Source: Planctomycetota bacterium (GTDB lineage: Bacteria > Planctomycetota > Planctomycetia > Pirellulales > Pirellulaceae). From it: 42,987 nucleotides of DNA. Below are positions 38,373 to 42,987 of the stretch, one piece after another. The translations under genes and the position numbers were made by a program. The stretch spans positions 1 to 42,987 of the forward strand of contig CAUJKE010000256.1 of the NCBI GenBank assembly GCA_963205385.1, written 5' to 3'. Every line of letters starts with the position of its first letter. Position 1 is the first letter of the stretch. The notes beneath the pieces are model-generated. The model searched no databases and had not been told where the DNA came from. It saw only the letters and a program-made list of their open reading frames with translations.

Positions 38373-38741
38373 TCAGGCGGCGTCCTGCTGCCGCGCGCGT
38401 TCGCGGCGCCGCTTGTGCTTGAGCGCAAGCCCGCTGAGCCGCGGCTGGTCGTGGTCGGCGGGCGACTTCGCCGCTGGCCCTTCAAGCTGGCACGCCAGGC
38501 AAGGCCAGACGTACACCAGCCCGCCGCAGCCCCGGCAGCGCGTGGCCTGGAGGATTTCGTCGCGTTCGGGGTCGTGGTCGTCGACGACGATCCGCGAGGG
38601 GAGCAACTGGCCGCTGGCGATCGCGGCGATGGTATCCAGCGGCAACTGCGTCGCGGCGGCGACCGCTTCAGGGGACTCCAGCACAGCGAGCCGGTCGCGA
38701 ACTTCCAGCCACAACCGCCGGGAAAGATGGGTGGGGGACAT
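38373..38741 (-). CDS. Zinc-ribbon/helix-turn-helix-like protein, first gene of the leftward phage arm
   Basis: A 122-residue protein. Residues about 10-45 could form a helix-turn-helix (ESPEAVAAATQLPLDTIAAI). CRGC and CLAC at residues about 68-83 give a zinc ribbon, and a basic Arg/Lys-rich tail follows. CAGGAG precedes ATG 38741, about 35 bases downstream of a strong -35/-10 promoter. It is probably a DNA-binding regulator of the arm, but this is inferred from motifs and position. Confidence 0.58.
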   Translation of the reverse strand: MSPTHLSRRLWLEVRDRLAVLESPEAVAAATQLPLDTIAAIASGQLLPSRIVVDDHDPERDEILQATRCRGCGGLVYVWPCLACQLEGPAAKSPADHDQPRLSGLALKHKRRRERARQQDAA

Positions 38742-38777
38742 GGGTAACTCCTGAGAAACCGTGGCAACACGTCCATG

Positions 38778-38806
38778 AATATACAAACGTACACTTAACT
38801 TGTCAA
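38778..38806 (-). promoter_or_regulatory. Strong sigma-70-type promoter of the leftward phage arm
   Basis: On the minus strand TTGACA (38801-38806), 17 bases, then TATATT (38778-38783). It shares TCTTGACAAGT, AGTGTAC and GGACGT with the promoter at 41000-41028 facing right. Confidence 0.75.
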
Positions 38807-38879
38807 GAGTTGTTTACAATTTAGACGGAGAAAATTTACACACCGCAGGCCATTTAGCGGACAGCAGCGGGTAAACTGC

Positions 38880-38908
38880 TTTACAATTCGCGGTTGATCC
38901 ATTAGATT
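38880..38908 (+). promoter_or_regulatory. Promoter for the gene at 38933
   Basis: TTTACA (38880-38885), 17 bases, TAGATT (38903-38908). Transcription would begin near 38915, about 18 bases before ATG 38933 and just before its AGGAGG. Confidence 0.5.
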
Positions 38909-38932
38909 TTTCTGATCAGGAGGTACACCACC

Positions 38933-39220
38933 ATGCCGAAAAAAGGTACGCGCAAGAAAGCCGCTCATCCGGGCGGCGGCGAACGTCAGGCTCGCAAAGA
39001 ACCGTATTCCGCCGCGCGGATGACGCTGGTTGTCGACCGGCTCCGCGAACAGGCGGCCCGTCTGAGCGCGCTGTCCCGCGCTTTGGAAGACTCGCAAGTC
39101 GGGCAGATCGTGGTCGATGGCCACGCGATGCTGATGCGGGGGATGAACCAGATCGACAACTTTGCCGATAACGCCTCGCGCGCGATTCGTGAAGCGAAAA
39201 CCGCCAAGGATTCGATCTAA
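38933..39220 (+). CDS. Hypothetical 95-residue basic/helical protein
   Basis: A Lys/Arg-rich N-terminus (MPKKGTRKKAAHPGG) is followed by two long helices (residues about 27-52 and 58-90). AGGAGG precedes ATG 38933. I do not recognise the family. It is five bases upstream of the CorC-like gene and is probably cotranscribed with it. Confidence 0.6.
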   Translation: MPKKGTRKKAAHPGGGERQARKEPYSAARMTLVVDRLREQAARLSALSRALEDSQVGQIVVDGHAMLMRGMNQIDNFADNASRAIREAKTAKDSI

Positions 39221-39225
39221 GTCCC

Positions 39226-40542
39226 GTGCACATCGACTGGGTGATCATCGGGTTGATGATTCTCGCCAACGGCGTTTTCGCAGCGTACGAAATCGCCTTG
39301 GCGTCGATTTCGCTGGGGCGGCTGGAAATGCTGGCGAGCGAAAATCGCTGGGGCGCCAAGGCGGCCGTCGCCATGAAGCGGTCGATGGAGGCGAGCCTCG
39401 CGGTGGTGCAGCTCGGCATCACGCTCGTCGGCGTGACCGCGGCGGCCACCGGCGGCGCCGGCGCGCAGCAACGGCTCGCGCCGCTGCTCGCGGCTTATTT
39501 CCCCCGCGCCTGGGCGGAAGTCGTGGCGTTGGTCTTCATCGTCGTGCCGCTCACGATCGTGACCATCGTCATTGGCGAGTTGATCCCCAAGGTCTTCGCG
39601 CTCCGCAACAAAGAGTGGGTTTGTCTCCGCCTTTCGCGGGTCATGTTGTGGTTCAGCTATCTCGTCTGGCCCGCCGTGTGGCTGCTCGAAGCGGTGGTGA
39701 AAGTGGCCGTAGCGCTGGGCGAGCGGTTCATGTTTCACGGCGCGGCGAGTCGCGACGAAGCGGTGCATCTGCAAGAACTGCGCGGCACGGCCGCGCTGGC
39801 GCGTTCCTTACGCCTGATCGGGCCGCGGCAGGAGCGGATCATCATCAGCGCCGCGCGGCTCTCCAACCGCCCCGTCGGCGAGATCGTTCTCCCCGCCGAA
39901 CACATTAGCCTGCTCAACGTGGACGATTCGCTCAACGATTGCCTGATCGCAGCGCATCTCGATCTGCACACGCGGTTCCCCGTCACCAAGTACAAACGCG
40001 ATCCGCAAGGGATCATCGGCTATGTCAACTTCAAGGATCTCGTGGCGCAACTGCGCCTGGCGCCCCAGCGCCCGCAACTGACCTCGATCTTGCGGCCGCT
40101 GCCGGTGTTTGGCGATAAGGTGCCCATCGACCACGTGCTCGAAAGCATGATGCGCGAACACACGCACATCGCGCTGATCCGCGACGGGCATCAAAAAGTG
40201 CTCGGCATCGTCACGCTGGAAGACATTCTGGAAGAGCTGGTCGGCGAGATCGAGGACGAGCACGATCGCTTGCCGACCCACGTCGCGAGTACGGAAGCGG
40301 GCTGGATCGTCGGCGGCGGCGTCACGCTCGCCCGCTTGCGCAACGTGACCGGCGTTGACTTAGATCCCAGCGCGCCCGCCTCCCCGCCAGCGACCTCGCG
40401 CACGCTGGCCCACTGGATGGCCGCGGAACTGGGTCGAACAGTCCGAGGAGGCGACGAACTCACACGTCACGGCCTGCGCGTGGTCGTGCGCAAGATTCGC
40501 CGCCAGGAAGTGCAAGAGGCGCAGATTAGTCGCGTGGAGTAA
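39226..40542 (+). CDS. CNNM/CorC (HlyC-type) membrane protein with CBS pair
   Basis: A 438-residue protein. A DUF21 membrane domain with about four helices spans residues 1-190, including LILANGVFAAYEIALASIS. Two CBS domains follow (about 215-345; SILRPLPVFGDKVPIDHVL and LGIVTLEDILEELVGEIEDEHD), then a CorC_HlyC transporter-associated domain. Members affect Mg/Co or other cation balance; direction and ion cannot be read. Start is GTG 39226. This chromosomal-looking gene lies between the two phage arms. Confidence 0.88.
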   Translation: MHIDWVIIGLMILANGVFAAYEIALASISLGRLEMLASENRWGAKAAVAMKRSMEASLAVVQLGITLVGVTAAATGGAGAQQRLAPLLAAYFPRAWAEVVALVFIVVPLTIVTIVIGELIPKVFALRNKEWVCLRLSRVMLWFSYLVWPAVWLLEAVVKVAVALGERFMFHGAASRDEAVHLQELRGTAALARSLRLIGPRQERIIISAARLSNRPVGEIVLPAEHISLLNVDDSLNDCLIAAHLDLHTRFPVTKYKRDPQGIIGYVNFKDLVAQLRLAPQRPQLTSILRPLPVFGDKVPIDHVLESMMREHTHIALIRDGHQKVLGIVTLEDILEELVGEIEDEHDRLPTHVASTEAGWIVGGGVTLARLRNVTGVDLDPSAPASPPATSRTLAHWMAAELGRTVRGGDELTRHGLRVVVRKIRRQEVQEAQISRVE

Positions 40543-40548
40543 AGGCGC

Positions 40549-40794
40549 TTACGCGGGCTGCTTGAGCAAGGCCCGCAAATTGCCGCGATATGCTTTGGTG
40601 CGGCCTTGGATCGCGTCCTGATAACCGTCCAGAATGGCATCCCGAATCCGCGCGGCTTCGAGCCGTTCTTTCTTTTCACGCAACACACCGCGAACGAATT
40701 CACTCGGCGTCGCATATAGCGTCCCATCGCCTGAATTCTGGTCGATAAACGCGCGCAGTTCGTCGGTCAAGGATAGGTTGAGCGAGGTGCTCAT
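40549..40794 (-). CDS. ParD-like antitoxin without adjacent toxin
   Basis: An 81-residue protein. MSTSLNLSLTDELRAFIDQ and TPSEFVRGVLREKKERLE match ParD/CopG-type ribbon-helix-helix antitoxins. GGGAGAG lies upstream of ATG 40794. No ParE-like toxin is found downstream, where the CorC gene ends six bases away, or upstream. It may be a relic, a solitary regulator, or a phage-region repressor. Confidence 0.65.
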   Translation of the reverse strand: MSTSLNLSLTDELRAFIDQNSGDGTLYATPSEFVRGVLREKKERLEAARIRDAILDGYQDAIQGRTKAYRGNLRALLKQPA

Positions 40795-40976
40795 CGACAG
40801 GCTCTCCCGGAAATTGACAGCTAGTCTTCCCAATCTACTCCAGCCGCTATTTTACGTCAATATTCGCCAGTGCGGTCCGCCCCACAGCGCCGCGAGACGT
40901 ACAATGGCGACGAGGACTCCAGGGGTGCGCACCCGACATCCATGAGCCGGCCGCACTGCCTTATCGTTAACTATTT

Positions 40977-41028
40977 TTGACAAAAGTGTTAAACACATCT
41001 TGACAAGTAGTGTACTAACGTGTACAAA
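40977..41028 (+). promoter_or_regulatory. Promoter and possible operators of the rightward phage arm
   Basis: TTGACA (41000-41005), 17 bases, TACAAA (41023-41028). A second TTGACA stands at 40977-40982, 23 bases upstream. Inverted repeats GTGTT-A-AACAC lie at 40986-40996, and TGTAC with GTACA (41011-41015, 41022-41026) overlaps the promoter, as an operator would. The 281-base gap 40834-41114 shows no other structure. Confidence 0.65.
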
Positions 41029-41114
41029 TAGGACGTACGCGGGGGCGAGCGTTGGTTGCTGACGCCTGGCCGCGCATCTTGAACTTACGGTCCTTGTTCT
41101 GAGGAATCTCCTGT

Positions 41115-41708
41115 ATGTCGCTGGCAGAGGCTGAGGGTGCGCATGCGCCCGTGGAATTGGAAACGCTGGTCCCGTTGGAAGAAACGCCGCCGCCGGATCA
41201 ACGCGGCGCAGAATTGGAAACGATCACAGAGCCTCCCTTATCCGCCGCGGCCCTGGCGCTGCGCGAGCGATTGACGGCGCACGGGTTGGAGCTGGCCGAT
41301 GAGGCGCAACTCTCCGAAGTGCCCGGCAATGTGCTCGCCTTGCTGCTCGAAGCCGTCCCCGCGCAGCCGGGGCCGCGGCAATCGGAAGCGGAGCTACGGG
41401 CGGAGCTGGCCGACCGCGTCGCGACGGCGCATCGGCTGCCGCGCGGCGTGCGCGAGCGGCTCGCCACGATGCTCGAAAGCGTGCGGTTTGATCCCAGCGG
41501 CCGCGAGGAACCAGCGCTGCGCGTCTCCGACGCCGTCGCGCTGTTGGAAGAAGCGCTGCCGGACAGCGTGCTGCTGGCCGCTGGCGCCATGAGCACTGCA
41601 TCCCATCCGCGCGGCGAGGCGTTCTTCAGCGGCGACGCCGGTTCGCTCAGCGACGCCGACGCACGACGACTGGCCGCGGAGCAGCTCGCGCGGACCGGTT
41701 ATCGGTAG
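41115..41708 (+). CDS. Possible phage scaffold or assembly protein
   Basis: A 197-residue acidic, Ala/Glu/Leu-rich protein, largely helical, with a disordered Pro-rich start and helical segments after residue 45. It precedes decoration and major capsid genes, where a scaffold or prohead protease is usual. No protease motif is visible and no homology is recognised, so the role is positional inference. It is the first gene after the rightward promoter. Confidence 0.62.
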   Translation: MSLAEAEGAHAPVELETLVPLEETPPPDQRGAELETITEPPLSAAALALRERLTAHGLELADEAQLSEVPGNVLALLLEAVPAQPGPRQSEAELRAELADRVATAHRLPRGVRERLATMLESVRFDPSGREEPALRVSDAVALLEEALPDSVLLAAGAMSTASHPRGEAFFSGDAGSLSDADARRLAAEQLARTGYR

Positions 41709-41786
41709 CGCTTGACGAGCACGACGCGCGGCGCTCGATCCAGCGCGTTTCACAATCATCTTTCACATCATCACAAGGAACTCCCC

Positions 41787-42563
41787 ATGTCCGAATTTAC
41801 CGCCGGCGCTTTGCCTGGTTTTCAGCCTGCCCAAGAGTCCGAGGAATCGCAGGTTACTTGGAACGGCCGTCACGGCCAAAGTCTGATCGCGACGAAGAAG
41901 ATTCTGCTCGACGCGGCGACCGTGGATGCCGGCAATACGCCGACGACCACGCTCCGCGGCGGCAACGTGCTCGCGATCGGCGACGATGGCAACGCGCACG
42001 TGTACGATCCCGATGCCAGTGACGGCACGCAAATCGCCGTCGGCATTCTCGAACACGCGCAGAACATGCTGCAAGACGGCGTCGCCGCGGATCGCTTCAC
42101 GCAGATGCTCGTGCATGGACTGGCCAAGGAAGGCGAACTGCTGGGGCTCGACGCGCGGGCCAGGCAGCAGCTGGCGTCGCGGTTCGTGTTCGACCGTAGC
42201 CTTGGCCAACAGGCCGGCGAGTTGATGCACCCGCGGGGCGTGGCGCGCAAGAGCGCGAACTATTCGGTGGTCGCCGCCGATAACGGGCTGCTGATCGTCG
42301 CGACGGCAGCGGTGAACTTCACGCTCCCGACCAAGGAAAACGGCCTCGCGTTTCGCTTCGTGCAAACGGCCGACGCGAACCTGGTCATCACCGGCAGCGG
42401 CGATATCGTCCACAAGGGAAACGCCGCGGCCAACACCGTCACCTTCAGCACCGCCAACGAAAAGATCGGCAGCCAGGTGCTGGTGGAGTGCATGTACATC
42501 GCCGCAAACACGCTGAAGTGGATCGTCACCAATCTCGGCGGCACGACGGCGAGCGTAGCGTAG
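41787..42563 (+). CDS. Phage head decoration-like protein with added C-terminal domain
   Basis: A 258-residue protein. Residues about 1-165 fit a lambda-gpD-like/head decoration fold: GALPGFQPAQ start, DAATVDAGNTPTTTLRGGNVLA and DASDGTQIAVGIL. Residues about 175-258 form a separate beta-rich part (TLPTKENGLAFRFVQTADANL) of the kind found on phage surface or tail proteins. AAGGAAC precedes ATG 41787; the longer frame is not supported. It lies 78 bases after the possible scaffold gene. Confidence 0.75.
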   Translation: MSEFTAGALPGFQPAQESEESQVTWNGRHGQSLIATKKILLDAATVDAGNTPTTTLRGGNVLAIGDDGNAHVYDPDASDGTQIAVGILEHAQNMLQDGVAADRFTQMLVHGLAKEGELLGLDARARQQLASRFVFDRSLGQQAGELMHPRGVARKSANYSVVAADNGLLIVATAAVNFTLPTKENGLAFRFVQTADANLVITGSGDIVHKGNAAANTVTFSTANEKIGSQVLVECMYIAANTLKWIVTNLGGTTASVA

Positions 42564-42626
42564 GCCGCCCTCTACACCGCTAACCGAATCACTGCATACA
42601 TAACCCTACTCACGAAAGCCCACAAC

Positions 42627-42987
42627 ATGTCTCAATCCACCGCTACCGTCCTCGCTCCCAAAACGATCCTTCAGGCCATCAGTCAAATGCAGTTGCCCGG
42701 CACGACGCTGCAAAACTTGTTCGGCTGGGGAATGAGCGGAGCCAATCGCCTGCGGCAGAGCGGGCGAAGTTTTGCGTTTGATGTGTTCGACCACACGCGC
42801 AAAGTCGCGACCGCCCGCGTGCCGGGGCAAGCGGCGAGTCGGCAGAAGCCGCAGAAGGTCGGTACGACCAGCGGCGTCTTTCCCCGCGCGGCCGAAACGA
42901 TTGCACTCTTGGACGAGGACTTGCTCAACCGGCGGCGCGTCGGCGGCCAACTCGATGAACTCGACGACTATGGCGAGAGCTATCTCA
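42627..42987 (+). CDS. Phage major capsid protein, gpE-like (3' end outside window)
   Basis: 120 codons are visible from ATG 42627 to the right edge, without a stop. The N-terminal PKTILQAISQ and FGWGMSG segments, position directly after a decoration gene, and length of the visible part fit a lambda-gpE-type major capsid protein. The assignment depends on context more than on motifs. Confidence 0.7.
   Translation, partial: MSQSTATVLAPKTILQAISQMQLPGTTLQNLFGWGMSGANRLRQSGRSFAFDVFDHTRKVATARVPGQAASRQKPQKVGTTSGVFPRAAETIALLDEDLLNRRRVGGQLDELDDYGESYL

Overview
The window looks like chromosome of a high-GC Planctomycetes bacterium, probably of the Pirellulales group. I infer this from gene content and from small protein families I associate with that phylum; nothing here proves taxonomy (no rRNA and no tRNA was seen). 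Long shadow frames lie opposite most genes, as expected at this GC.

Layout. (1) 1-3097: a GAF/HD-GYP gene leaving the left edge, then an Asp-box propeller gene overlapping a MoaD/ThiS-like gene ending in Gly-Gly. (2) 3204-11300: acetyl-CoA synthetase, then a six-gene cluster that reads as a membrane-linked nitrate reductase: cytochrome-b-like membrane protein, molybdopterin catalytic subunit, four-cluster ferredoxin, Rieske protein, small membrane protein, TehA/SLAC1-type anion channel. A strong terminator closes it, and a possible structured RNA follows. (3) 11685-24775: DUF481 outer-membrane protein, pyruvate phosphate dikinase, a two-gene nucleotidyltransferase-like/small-helical pair, a cation-diffusion exporter, smpB, the three-subunit proton-translocating transhydrogenase, and a RicT/PSP1 operon that includes an unlisted 49-residue membrane protein. 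(4) 25224-32129: a regulatory island with CsrA, zinc-ribbon protein, single-domain receiver, BON protein, a histidine kinase/ANTAR regulator pair, a short GspE/PilB-type ATPase and a site-2 protease with CBS domains. (5) 32158-42987: a phage-derived region in two arms. The leftward arm runs from a zinc-ribbon protein through an alpha/beta-hydrolase-like protein, a papain-like protein, several small membrane proteins, ParB, an ABC-ATPase/acetyltransferase fusion and the large terminase. The rightward arm has a possible scaffold, a decoration protein and a major capsid protein cut by the right edge. Between the arms sit a CorC/HlyC-type membrane protein, a small gene and an orphan ParD-like antitoxin. 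Near-identical promoter sequences face outward from the two arms.

The intergenic regions carry the most unusual signal: eleven 28-base palindromes with a fixed frame and a three-base-pair block that changes in compensating fashion (CGC/GCG, GGG/CCC, CAG/CTG). They occur singly, in a 70-base tandem array, and inside a larger composite repeat seen in two full copies and one fragment. The best candidates for undescribed biology are this covarying hairpin family, the ParB-ABC/GNAT-terminase module with its shared promoters, and the nitrate reductase cluster with its puzzling Rieske topology.
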